A stretch of 64,000 bases of DNA from UBA4732 sp963823075 (GTDB lineage Bacteria > Planctomycetota > Planctomycetia > Gemmatales > Gemmataceae): NCBI GenBank assembly GCA_963823075.1, contig CAWGKE010000023.1:806001-870000 (forward strand). Direction: 5' to 3'. Numbering within the stretch: the stretch's first letter is position 1; every line of letters begins with the position of its first letter. Under the pieces are notes generated by a model, which was not told the DNA's origin, ran no database searches, and was given only the letters and a program-made list of their open reading frames with translations. Position numbers and translations under genes: made by a program. Of this stretch, positions 9,922 through 19,535 are shown piece after piece.

Positions 9922-10126
9922 AGTCCCCTTGCATTGGGAGGGGCTGCGTGAAGACGGCTTGCCGATCCCCGACCCCGCAACCGAATGCGAGTACCTTGAG
10001 TTTGATTTCGCCAGTCGCCGAACCGGGCGCTGCAGCAGTGTTGCCCCGAGAGGCCGCGGTTCGGTACGGTGGGAGGATCCCCTTTCCAGAGGACCCGCCG
10101 ATGCCGACTACCAGCGTCCGAGATGA
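9797..10126 (+). CDS. HicB-family antitoxin copy 2 with read-through tail
   Basis: MMRYAIVIEKGPTSYGAYVP through LIAEAVPLHWEGLREDGLPIP and ATECEYLEF is a nearly complete HicB domain of about 70 residues. After ECEYLEF the frame continues ~40 codons through an attC-like site and into the next gene's start. The normal stop has therefore probably been lost by a small indel or by cassette joining. No complete hicA precedes it, so this would be an orphan antitoxin. It may still neutralise related HicA toxins, but that is untested. Confidence 0.6.
   Translation: MMRYAIVIEKGPTSYGAYVPDLPGCVAVGKTAAEVRKLIAEAVPLHWEGLREDGLPIPDPATECEYLEFDFASRRTGRCSSVAPRGRGSVRWEDPLSRGPADADYQRPR
10017..10065 (+). repeat. 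attC-like site (cassette boundary candidate 5)
   Basis: Runs from GCCGAACCGGGCGCTGCAG (10017) to GTTCGGT (10059-10065), with complementary end boxes and a short interior. It begins where the preceding HicB homology ends and lies 36 bases before the next ATG. The first 16 bases match the site at 7967 almost exactly. Confidence 0.45.
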
Positions 10127-10289
10127 GGCCCGCCGGCTCGTCGAGCAATTGCCCGCCGACGCCAGCTGGGAGGACCTGCTTTACGAGATCTACGTCCGCC
10201 AGTCGATCGAGGCCGGCCTGGAGAATTGCCGGGCCGGCCGCCTGGTTCCGGCCGGAGAAGTGCGGCGGCGGCTGGGGCTGCCGACATGA
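10101..10289 (+). CDS. Antitoxin-like protein (RelB/ParD-type)
   Basis: A 62-residue protein, MPTTSVRDEARRLVEQLPAD then ASWEDLLYEIYVRQSIEAGL and an R/L-rich end. This is the pattern of small antitoxins encoded before RelE/ParE toxins. The stop overlaps an ATG at 10286 (ATGA), where a toxin would be expected. Only MSVAWTETA resembles a toxin start; the frame then runs into the next antitoxin. The cognate toxin therefore appears to be deleted. It starts just after an attC-like site. Confidence 0.65.
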   Translation: MPTTSVRDEARRLVEQLPADASWEDLLYEIYVRQSIEAGLENCRAGRLVPAGEVRRRLGLPT

Positions 10290-10378
10290 GCGTGGCCTGG
10301 ACCGAGACGGCGGCTTTTGCAGGGATGAGTCCGCCGGGTAAGCTGCAAGGGTATCGTTCCCCCGACCGGAGATCGCGC

Positions 10379-10606
10379 ATGTCTTCGCTTCTCACTTCGC
10401 TGGGCATCGACCGCCTTAGCCCCGCCGAGCGGCTCCGGCTCATCTCGGAGATTTGGGACAGCTTGCCGGAGCAGCCGCCGCCGGACCTGACCGACGAACA
10501 GGACCGGGAGTTGGACCGCCGGCTCGCCCTGATGGACGCCGACCCGACGGCCTTACGCCCGTGGGCCGAGGTGGAGGCGCGGGTACTTGGGAGGCTTCCG
10601 GGATGA
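10379..10606 (+). CDS. Addiction module antitoxin (TIGR02574-like)
   Basis: A 75-residue acidic protein: MSSLLTSLGIDRLSPAERLR, then LISEIWDSLPEQ and LTDEQDRELDRRLALMDADP. It matches the addiction-module component family found before ParE/RelE toxins. It neutralises the downstream toxin and probably autoregulates. The same frame is open upstream to 10286, joining it to the toxin-start remnant of the previous module, but the native start is the ATG at 10379. Its stop overlaps the toxin ATG (10603) by 4 bases. Confidence 0.75.
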   Translation: MSSLLTSLGIDRLSPAERLRLISEIWDSLPEQPPPDLTDEQDRELDRRLALMDADPTALRPWAEVEARVLGRLPG

Positions 10607-10907
10607 CGCTGCCAGCGTTCCTGTCGCCCGAGGCCGAGGCGGACTTGGACGATGCGGCCGCCTGGCACGAGCGTCAGTCTGGCGGTCTAGGCGCAGAACT
10701 GGTCGGCGAGGTGCGGAACACACTGGTCCGGGGGGCGAGCAGCCCGAAGGGTATCCGGAGTTACGGCCGGGGGTGAGGCGTGCGCAGGTTCGACGGTTTT
10801 CCTACGGCATATTCTACCGGGTGCGCGCTGACCGAGTCGAAGTGATCAGAATCTTCCACGACCGCCGCTCTCCTCGGGTCTGGCAGAGGCGAGTTCGCGG
10901 AGGCTGA
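10603..10907 (+). CDS. ParE/RelE-type toxin (one frameshift)
   Basis: Starts MTLPAFLSPEAEADLDDAAA and continues WHERQSGGLGAELVGEV, a typical ParE/RelE start with a WHE..Q motif. At a run of six G near 10727-10732 the frame shifts. The rest reads EQPEGYPELRPGVRRAQVRR and FSYGIFYRVRADRVEVIRIF, ending HDRRSPRVWQRR, which completes the fold. An indel in the homopolymer is the simplest explanation, so the toxin may be intact in the organism. Such toxins act on gyrase or ribosome-bound mRNA; the target cannot be told here. Confidence 0.7.
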
Positions 10908-11478
10908 CCCGAGCAGCGGCGGGCGAAACAATCGACCGCCAGGCGCCGGTCGCGCCCTCCCGGCGCCCACCGGCGCTCATAAACATACATTTCCCCTCCT
11001 TTTACCTCTCCCTTGATGCCCTTCCCGCGCGGTACAATCGGGCTTCGCGCTGCGCTCCCGCAAACGTCGAGGTGCGTCATGATCCGCCTTCCATCGATCC
11101 GCTCCGTGCCGTCATGTTCGCCGGTGGGGATCGCCGCGCGCTGCCCCAGCCCCGCGGCCGCTCGCCGACGTGGCGCAGGTCGGACAGGCGCTCACCGGCC
11201 CCGTGGGGCGGCGACCGGGCGCCCTTGGTCGTTCAAAGACCATCGGCAAAAGAAAAGGGGCGCCGAAGAGTTTGGCGCAATGGCGCAAGGCCCGGAAAAG
11301 CGTTATCCGCCAACGACTTAAGTGTGCGCCAAGCCCCGCACCACTTGGCGCAAGGATGCGGCCTTGTGCAGACGCTGCAACCGGCAGGCGCGTCGCCCAC
11401 ACCCTTGCCGGAACCATAGGATGAGCCTGGAGACCAAGGCGTAGGCCGCCGCGGCCCGGTTTGGAGAGGAAGCACGCG
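10908..11478. other. Intergenic region between the accessory island and lpd
   Basis: About 570 bases. Several short frames are open on both strands, but none shows a recognisable domain or a good start. The segment 10981-11010 is pyrimidine-rich and lower in GC, and may hold the lpd promoter. No palindrome or attC-like site was seen. Part of it could be decayed island sequence. Confidence 0.4.
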
Positions 11479-12885
<1,407 letters not shown>

Positions 12886-12889
12886 CGGC

Positions 12890-13699
12890 ATGAGCAAACG
12901 TCGCCCAATCGCCCCCGGCCGCCGCGAAACCCACGAGGGCTGGTACTCCCATTTCCTCGGCAACCGCCGCACCCTGACGGTCTACGTCCCACCCGGCTAC
13001 GACGCCGACGTGAAGCAGCGTTACCCCGTCCTTTATCTCCACGATGGCCAGAACCTGTTCGACCCGGCGCGGGCCGCTTTCGGCGTCGCCTGGGACGCCG
13101 ACGCCACGGCCGAGCGCCTGATCCTGGCGCGGCGCATCCCGCCGCTGCTGCTGGTGGGGATCGACAACACGCCGGATCGCATGGATGAGTACGCCTACCA
13201 CCGTGATGAGGAGGAGCAGACCGGCGGCCGCGGCCCGCTCTACGCCCGCTTCGTGCTGGAGGAGGTCAAGCCGTTCATCGACGGCCGCTACCGCACGCGG
13301 CCGGATCGCCGCCATACGGCCGTCGCCGGCTCGTCGATGGGCGGCCTGGTTTCGCTGTCGATGGCGCGGGAGCATTCCGAGCGGTTCGCGCTGTGCGGGG
13401 TGGTGTCGCCGTCGCTGTGGTGGGCGGACGGCGCGGCGTTGCAGGAGATCGAGGACGGCGACCCGGCCTGGATGCGGCGGATGCGCTTCTGGCTGGACAT
13501 GGGCACGCGCGAGGACGGCGCCCGCGGCCACGTCACGCCGTCGATCCGCTCGACGCGGCGGCTGGTCGCGTGCTTCGACGCGGCCGGCCTCAATCCGGGT
13601 CGGGATTATCTGTATTGGGAAGTGGCCGGCGGCGAACACAACGAGGCGGCGTGGGGGGGGCGGTTCGATAAGATGCTGCTGTATTTCTTTGGGCGGTGA
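12890..13699 (+). CDS. Alpha/beta hydrolase, Esterase D/Fes-like
   Basis: A 269-residue cytosolic serine hydrolase of the putative esterase family (PF00756). It opens with TLTVYVPPGYDADVKQRYPV and LYLHDGQNLFD, has the nucleophile elbow GSSMGGL near residue 148, and a late His in GGEHNEAAWGGRF. The Asp of the triad is probably in the LWWADG or following segment. No signal peptide is present. It starts 4 bases after the lpd stop, so it is likely translated from the lpd message. The substrate is unknown; relatives include esterases acting on glutathione thioesters, siderophores and acylated sugars. Confidence 0.85.
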   Translation: MSKRRPIAPGRRETHEGWYSHFLGNRRTLTVYVPPGYDADVKQRYPVLYLHDGQNLFDPARAAFGVAWDADATAERLILARRIPPLLLVGIDNTPDRMDEYAYHRDEEEQTGGRGPLYARFVLEEVKPFIDGRYRTRPDRRHTAVAGSSMGGLVSLSMAREHSERFALCGVVSPSLWWADGAALQEIEDGDPAWMRRMRFWLDMGTREDGARGHVTPSIRSTRRLVACFDAAGLNPGRDYLYWEVAGGEHNEAAWGGRFDKMLLYFFGR

Positions 13700-13705
13700 A
13701 CGCCA

Positions 13706-13732
13706 TGGTTCCCAGGGTCTGCGTGGGAACCA
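13706..13732. repeat. Short hairpin repeat (TGGTTCCCA)
   Basis: A 9-bp perfect stem, TGGTTCCCA at 13706-13714 and TGGGAACCA at 13724-13732, with loop GGGTCTGCG, lies 6 bases after the esterase stop. There is no T-tract. The GGTTCCCAGG..CTGGGAACC pattern is a repeat I associate with several environmental bacterial genomes. It may serve as a terminator. Confidence 0.65.
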
Positions 13733-13881
13733 GGAAACTCCGCCGCCCTTCGCCTGTTTGAAGGCCGCTATCCTCGCCGGAGGGTCGTTGGTTTTCATAT
13801 TCATCCTTTGGGCCTCGGTGCTGGCCCTTGCGGCCACGAGCGATCGCCCGCCGCCTTGGGTCTTCGGCACCCCGCCGCGCC

Positions 13882-14067
13882 TTAACGCAACTTGTCCGCT
13901 TGCTCCCACAAGGATTCTGTTCGCCCGACGATTCGCCATAGTTCGTACGTCTTGGGCCGGACCCACCACAGCCCGAACTGTTCCAGTTTGCACGAGAGTT
14001 CCGTTAGGGAGTATGCGGCGCCGTCGTGGGCCCATATTACGGATTTCTTGGATGCTAAATTACCCAT
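13882..14067 (-). CDS. Small hypothetical protein overlapping the kinase gene end
   Basis: On the minus strand, the ATG at 14067 overlaps the stop of the upstream kinase (TAA at 14060-14062). The 61-residue product begins MGNLASKKSVIWAHDGAAYS and contains LTELSCKLEQFG and YELWRIVGRTESLWEQADKL. I do not recognise it. The Trp-rich, non-repetitive composition and the overlapping start argue for a real coupled gene or a remnant of one; the small size keeps this tentative. About 150 bases of unassigned sequence follow to the hairpin at 13706-13732. Confidence 0.4.
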   Translation of the reverse strand: MGNLASKKSVIWAHDGAAYSLTELSCKLEQFGLWWVRPKTYELWRIVGRTESLWEQADKLR

Positions 14068-17000
14068 TCGTGCGCAGGACTTTCGGGTCCTGTTTGGAGG
14101 CATCTTCGGTGATCGCGTCCGGCATCGGTTCAATTTCGGTGCCCTGTTGCAGAAGGCCGTGCCGCTGCAAGACCTTTAGGGTAAGTTCCTTCCTGCTGCC
14201 TCCGCGCTTATCCGGAGGCTTCCCCTCTTTGACCGCGCGGTCGTCATCCTCGCCACCGAAATACCCCTGGCCGGCCGCCTTGCGATACCACTGTTCCGCC
14301 TGGGCGAGATCCTGCTCGACTCCATAGCCGTGCTTGTAGCAATTGCCCAGCGCGAATTGGCACTCGGCGATGCCCTGTTCTGCCGCCTTGTGATACCACT
14401 TCGCCGCCTCGCCCCAGTTCTTCTTCACACCTTTCTCGAATTCGTAGCACCAGCCCAGGTTGTGTTGGGCGCTCGCCAGCCCCTGCTCCGCGGCCTTGCG
14501 ATACCACCTGGCTGCCTGGGGCTGATCGTGTTCGACGCCGGACCCCTTCAGGTAGCAGTGGCCGAGGCTGTCTTGCCCCCTTGCCCAGCCCGCTTCCGCC
14601 CCCATGCGATAGTGCCTTGCTGCTTCGGCCTGGTTTTCCGCCACCCCCCTGCCTTCGCAATAGCAATCGCCGAGGTCCACATACGCCTCTGGGAACCCCT
14701 GAACCGCGGCTGCGGTGTAAAGGCGGAACGCCTCGCTTGCGTCCTCCTCCACGCCTTGACCCCGGTAGTAGCGATCGCCGAGGTCGGTTTGGGCGACCGG
14801 CAGCCCACTATCCGCCGCTTGCCGCAACCACGCCAAGCCGGCTTCGGCGTCCTTCTGGACGCCCGCCCCTTCTTGCAGGCAGCGGGCCAAGAGCCACTGG
14901 GCCGTCGCATCTCCTTGTTGCGCGGCCGCCTGCCAGGCGCCGATGCGCGTCGGCCCCTGCCGCTCGAAATAGTGCCGGTTGTCCCCCCTTGTTCGCTGTT
15001 CCTCCAAGGCCTCCTTCAGGTCGGGTTCAAAGTTCGGCAATGACCCCCGGGTCGCTGCTGGGTCAGTCGGCGTCGCCGGCGTCTGGATGCCGCTCAGGCC
15101 CGACAGCACGGCCGCAAAATCGGGGAAGCGGTGGGCGACCTTCCGGCCCGTACACCGGCTCAGAAACTTCCGCCACGGCTCGGGCAGGCTCTCCCTCTCC
15201 ACGTCGTCAGGCTCCGGCGTGCCGAGCAAGGCGAAGTAGCAGGTCTTGCCGAACCCATACACGTCGGAGTGGGCGCCGACTTGCCCGCCCTCCAGCCGAC
15301 CCATCTGCTCCGGCGCCGCGTAGTGCAGAGTACCCGCGATGCTCTTGCCCAACGTCGTGTGGGCCTGTGGGCCGTCGGTACTCGCCTTGCCTTCCAGCGT
15401 GGTCGGCCGCAGGGCCAGACCGAAGTCGATCAGCTTCACCCGCCACTCCGGCCCCTCGCGCCGCACCAGCACGTTAGCCGGCTTAACATCCCGGTGCAGG
15501 ATTCCCCGAGCATGGGCAGCCCGCAGGCCTTCAGCCACTGGCACAGCCACGGCAAGCATGTCGGCGGGCGAAAGCAAATCCTCCGCCTCGACGTAGCTAT
15601 CCAGGCTCATGCCGTCGAAGTATTCCATCACCAGATAAGGCCGGGCGCGGGCGGCGTCGGCGTAATCGCAGTCCTTCAGTCGGATGATCGCAGGGTGATA
15701 GAGGTCCTCCAGCGCCTGGGCTTCGGCGAACACGCTGGAAATGTCCCGGTCCAGTTCGGACGCCGTAAGCGATTTGACGACCACCGGCTTGTTTGAGAGC
15801 AGGTGCTGGCAGAGGAACACGACGCCGAAGCCGCCGGCCCCCAGGATTCGCTTCGGCTCGTATTTGTTGAACGGGAAGGGCGCAAGCGCGCCGGGTCGGC
15901 GGCGACGGCCTGCCGCAGGGCTGCCAACGCCTGGTCCCATGTCCGTTGTTGCAGCGCTGCCTGGTAGGCGTTGAAGTGGGCCTCGGCCTGGATGCTCTTA
16001 TCCGCCGTCAGGGTCGCCACCTGCTGGAAGTCCCGTTGCGCGGCGTCGAAGTCGCCGGCGACCACCTGGAGCTTGCCCAAGGCGTTGAGCAGGGCCGGCG
16101 TCTGTCGCCGCTGGTCGTCCGGCAAGGCCCGGTAGCGGCCCACCAGCTGCTTGACGAGTTGCCGCTCGGCGTCGTCGCGGATGGACAGGCTGTCCGCGGG
16201 CCGCAGCTCCCGCTGGGGGAGTTGGTGCTGGTCCACCAGCTTCTGCACGGCCTGGCTGATGTCCCGGAGTTGGTCGCCCTGGCCCGTGATTTGCCCCTTG
16301 AGGTCCAGGACGGCGCTGTGCGTCTGCACCACGACAGCTTTCACATCGCCCAGCAGTTCCTCCAGCCGTTGGCCCTGTTGCGCGAGGGCGGCGGACAGAG
16401 CTGCGAAGCCTTTATCCTGGGCGTCGTGAATCGCCTCCAGCTTGGCGAAGGCCAGGCCCTGAGAGAGCTGCTGATCGTTTTCGACCTCGCGCCGGAAGAA
16501 GTAACGCACGCCGACCGCCAAAATGGACGCGCCGCCCCCTGGTGGCCGTGCTATGAGCAACTTGGTGAGGACGCGACAATCAGCTTTCTGGATTTCCGCA
16601 GCGGCCTGGCTTATCACTCTCCATTCGGCCTCCAGCGCGCTCTGGGGGTCGGAGAAGCGCGCGAAGTCGCCAGCCTGGCGGGCTAACTCATCGGGGGCCA
16701 AACGCCCTGTGGTCAGGAGGCCGTCCTTTCGCAGGCGTCGCAATTCCGTCAGGCACTCCTGACACTTGGCGCTCTGGGCGATACCCCACTGGCGCAGGTA
16801 GGAGCTGTCAAGGAACGTCCGCACCTGTTTCCCGAAGGCCTGGTCTTCGGCACTGGCCAGTCGGACCTTGCAGCGTTCCCAAAACGACTCTCCGGCCAGG
16901 GCGATTTCCAGGGCCTTCCAGGCGCGCTCATTCGCGTTCTGGAGCGCGTTCGTAAGCCTCTGGCTGTGGTCGGTGAAGTGGGCGCCCAGGAAGCCGGTGA

Positions 17001-17094
17001 TGGCCTCGCCGGTGGCGTCAAGGCCGACGGCGTTGGCGGCGCCCTCGACGACTTGCCGCAGGGCCAGGACAGACAGGCTTTGCAGGAGTCCCAC
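14060..17094 (-). CDS. Ser/Thr protein kinase with novel N-terminal region and Sel1 repeats (one frameshift)
   Basis: Two overlapping frames form one ~1010-residue protein. The N-terminal ~420 residues start MGLLQSLSVLALRQVVEGAA, have alpha-helical and coiled-coil-like stretches (AQQGQRLEELLGDVKAVV), and end in a TPR-like unit (WDQALAALRQAVAADPARLR). A frameshift near 15870 joins this to the kinase domain FNKYEPKRILGAGGFGVVFL, with VVVKSL (ATP Lys), ILHRDVKPANVLV (catalytic loop) and LIDFGLAL. About seven Sel1-like repeats follow (LGDRYYRGQGVEEDASEAF and similar), then a short polar tail. No membrane segment is visible, so it is probably cytoplasmic. The N-terminal region matches no family I can name. 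Confidence 0.8.
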
Positions 17095-17208
17095 GTGGTC
17101 GTCTCCCCGTTAAGGTGTTTGCCGCCGAGGGCGCGAAAAGGCCGTCTCTCGCGCTTTATCTTGTTCGAGAAGACCGCGTAACGCAAGGAAATTGCGGATC
17201 GACAGGAT

Positions 17209-18024
17209 TCACGACGAAGGCCGCGGAAACAACTCCGGGTGCGCCGCGCGGTAGGCGGCCCAGCGCTCGTCGGCCCATTGCTGGTCGGCGGCCTCCAGCG
17301 GCGGGTTGCATGGCTCGTCGTAGCGCACGAGCAGCGGGTAGCTGGCGTGTTCATACACCTGGGCGAACGCCGCCTGAACGTCCAGCGCAACATCGCGGTC
17401 GGCATCGGTCAACGGAATCGCGATGCAGGGTAGGGGTTCGCGGAGCCGTCGCGGATACAGTTCAAATCGGTTGCGGCGCGGCCAGCGGTTGACGCACACC
17501 AGATAGTCGTAGGGTTGCTCCTCCTGGGCGCACCACCGCGGAATGCGAAGAACGTGCCGGCCGCTCCGGAGGAGGTCGATCTCGATCAAGTGAATCTTTT
17601 CCGCCAGCACTTCTCGCTGTCTACGCCGGTAGGAGCGCCGCCCCGGCCCGACTCGTTTGTTGGAAGGGCTGACGACTTCGATGGTCGTCACGACCTTCTC
17701 ATGGTCGGACAGGTCCAGGATGTCCACGCGGGGTTCATGCACCTGCATCTCTTCCAGTTCCAGGATGATCGGCACGTCCGCGGCCCGCAGATCACGGGCG
17801 GCCTTTTCCTCCCGGCCTGTTTCGTCCTCGCGCACCACCAAATCGGGACCAAATCGGGGACGACGGAGTTCGCGGAACACGCGGGTTTCAATCGAAGCCG
17901 CGTAACGAGGCCGAAGGCGCACCCCGAGTTGGTTGGCGAGCATCACAGCAAAGCGATAGTGGAAATCTCCCCAAAGGAGTGGATGTTCCAGGTACGGATC
18001 CATGCCTGGAAACAGTGCGTCCAC
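17209..18024 (-). CDS. DUF4058 family protein
   Basis: A 271-residue protein beginning MDALFPGMDPYLEHPLLWGD, the characteristic FPGMDPYLE opening of DUF4058, with TTIEVVSPSNKR in the middle and a basic RRRNRFELYPRRLREPLP-like segment. The family is expanded in planctomycetes and cyanobacteria, and its function is unknown to me. The core EVVSPSNK pattern recalls PD-(D/E)XK-like folds, but that is speculation. It is transcribed in the same direction as the kinase 115 bases downstream. Confidence 0.85.
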   Translation of the reverse strand: MDALFPGMDPYLEHPLLWGDFHYRFAVMLANQLGVRLRPRYAASIETRVFRELRRPRFGPDLVVREDETGREEKAARDLRAADVPIILELEEMQVHEPRVDILDLSDHEKVVTTIEVVSPSNKRVGPGRRSYRRRQREVLAEKIHLIEIDLLRSGRHVLRIPRWCAQEEQPYDYLVCVNRWPRRNRFELYPRRLREPLPCIAIPLTDADRDVALDVQAAFAQVYEHASYPLLVRYDEPCNPPLEAADQQWADERWAAYRAAHPELFPRPSS

Positions 18025-18069
18025 GTTGAACCCCCCTCATGCGCGCTCCGGTTGGGGCCGTCCGATTCC

Positions 18070-18188
18070 GGTGGGACCGGCGTCGGTGGGACCGGCGTCG
18101 GTGGGACCGGCGTCGGTGGGACCGGCGTCGGTGGGACCGGCGTCCCGCCGGTCCTTGCGGGGGAGGACCGGCGGGACGCCGGTCCCAC
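18070..18188. repeat. Five tandem 15-mers leading into a perfect 25-bp palindrome
   Basis: GGTGGGACCGGCGTC is repeated exactly five times from 18070 to 18144. The last unit forms part of a perfect inverted repeat: arms 18131-18155 and 18164-18188, 25 bases each, 8-base loop. Translated, it gives the GTGVPP/RRDAGPT-type peptide I associate with dispersed repeats in environmental genomes. It fills the gap between the DUF4058 gene and the alcohol dehydrogenase stop. The tandem units look like expansion of one palindrome arm. Confidence 0.9.
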
Positions 18189-18218
18189 CGGACCAGACCG
18201 TCTCAGCCGGACCATGAA

Positions 18219-19424
18219 TCAGAACGCCGCTCGCAGAATCCCCTCCAGGTCGTCCAGCGTCGGCGTCCGCGGGTTGACGCGCAGGATGCGCTTGACGGCG
18301 AACGCCTTCTCCGCGAACGGCCGCAGCTGCGCTTCCTTCACGCCCAGCTCGCGCAGCCGCGTCGGGACGCCGACGTCCGCCCGTAGCCGTTCCACCGCCG
18401 CCACCGCCCGCCCCGCCGCCTCCGGCTCGTCCAGGCCGGCCACGTCCTCGCCCAGCAGGGCCGCCAGCCGGGCGAACGCCGCCGGCCGCGCCGGGATGTT
18501 GTACGCCATGACGTAGGGCAAAAGGAGGCCGTTGCCGGCGCCGTGCGAGCAGTGCGTCGCGCCGCCGACGGGGTACTCCAGCGCGTGGACCAGCGCGACG
18601 CCGACGTTGGAGAACGCCATGCCGGCCAGCGTGGCGCCCAGCGCCATGCTCTCGCGCGCCTCCAAGTCGGAGCCGTCGCGCACCGCCCGCCGCAGGTGGG
18701 CGCCGATCAGGCTCACGGCTTTCTCCGCCAGCATGTCGCCGAACGGGTGGCGGCCCTGGTAGACGGAGCGCTCGCCGTGCGGCAGCGGGAATTCGGCGTT
18801 CTCGACGGCGGTGTACGCTTCGATGGCGTGCGTCAGGGCGTCGATGCCGCTGTCGGCCGTCACCTTCGGCGGGCACGATACCGTCAGCAGCGGATCGACC
18901 ACGGCGGCCGCGGGGCGGAGGTAATTGCTGAGAATTCCGACCTTCATTTGGTTGTCCGTGTCGGTCAGCACCGACGCGGCGGACATCTCGGAGCCGGTGC
19001 CGGCCGTGGTCGGCACACACAAAAGCGGCAGGATGGGGCCGGGGATTTTGTCGTCGCCGGCGTAGTCGAGCGGCTTGCCGCCGTGGGCGAGGAGGACGGC
19101 CGTGATCTTGGCGAGGTCCATGTTGCTGCCGCCGCCGAGGCCGACGACGACATCGGGGCGGAAGTCGCGCGCGGCGGCCAGGGCGGCGGCGGCGGCCCGC
19201 AGCGACGGCTCCGGCTCGCCGCCGGAAAAGACCTCGACGGCCACGCCCGACTCGCTCAGCGGCGCGTGGACGGTTTCCACCAGGCCGGCCTTCAGCAAAT
19301 TCGGGTCGGTGACGATGAAGGCCCGGCGGGCGCCGAGACGGCCGGCAATCTCACCGAGTCGCGCGGCGGCGTTGCGGCCGAAGACCAGCTGCCCGGCGGA
19401 ATGGAAGGTCCAGGTGGTGCGCAT
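18219..19424 (-). CDS. Iron-containing (type III) alcohol dehydrogenase
   Basis: A 401-residue NAD(P)-dependent dehydrogenase of the group III family. It has a Rossmann-like start (RRAFIVTDPNLLKAG), the cofactor loop VVGLGGGSNMDLAKI, PTTAGTGSEMSAASVLTD, and metal ligands expected in DSGIDALTHAIEAY (Asp/His), ALEYPVGGATHCSHG and NGLLLP. These enzymes interconvert alcohols and aldehydes or act as hydroxyacid-oxoacid transhydrogenases; the substrate is not evident. It is monocistronic by position. The 3' end abuts the tandem/palindromic repeat at 18070-18188, which may provide termination. Confidence 0.9.
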   Translation of the reverse strand: MRTTWTFHSAGQLVFGRNAAARLGEIAGRLGARRAFIVTDPNLLKAGLVETVHAPLSESGVAVEVFSGGEPEPSLRAAAAALAAARDFRPDVVVGLGGGSNMDLAKITAVLLAHGGKPLDYAGDDKIPGPILPLLCVPTTAGTGSEMSAASVLTDTDNQMKVGILSNYLRPAAAVVDPLLTVSCPPKVTADSGIDALTHAIEAYTAVENAEFPLPHGERSVYQGRHPFGDMLAEKAVSLIGAHLRRAVRDGSDLEARESMALGATLAGMAFSNVGVALVHALEYPVGGATHCSHGAGNGLLLPYVMAYNIPARPAAFARLAALLGEDVAGLDEPEAAGRAVAAVERLRADVGVPTRLRELGVKEAQLRPFAEKAFAVKRILRVNPRTPTLDDLEGILRAAF

Positions 19425-19535
19425 GACGGACTCCGCGGAGGAAGGCGACGACCGGGGCTATTGTCCGCCGCGCGGGCCGGCCGGTCAACCACGATGATAG
19501 AATGCGCCCCAGGCGCCCGGACGGTGGGGAGCGCA

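Noticed and set aside
11013..11424. Overlapping small ORFs upstream of lpd
   Set aside because: Three frames are open at once with Arg/Pro/Ala-rich products, poor starts and no motif.
18070..18144. Five identical 15-mers as a possible CRISPR array
   Set aside because: Units are directly contiguous with no spacers, and one unit is part of a palindrome. No cas genes are present in the window.
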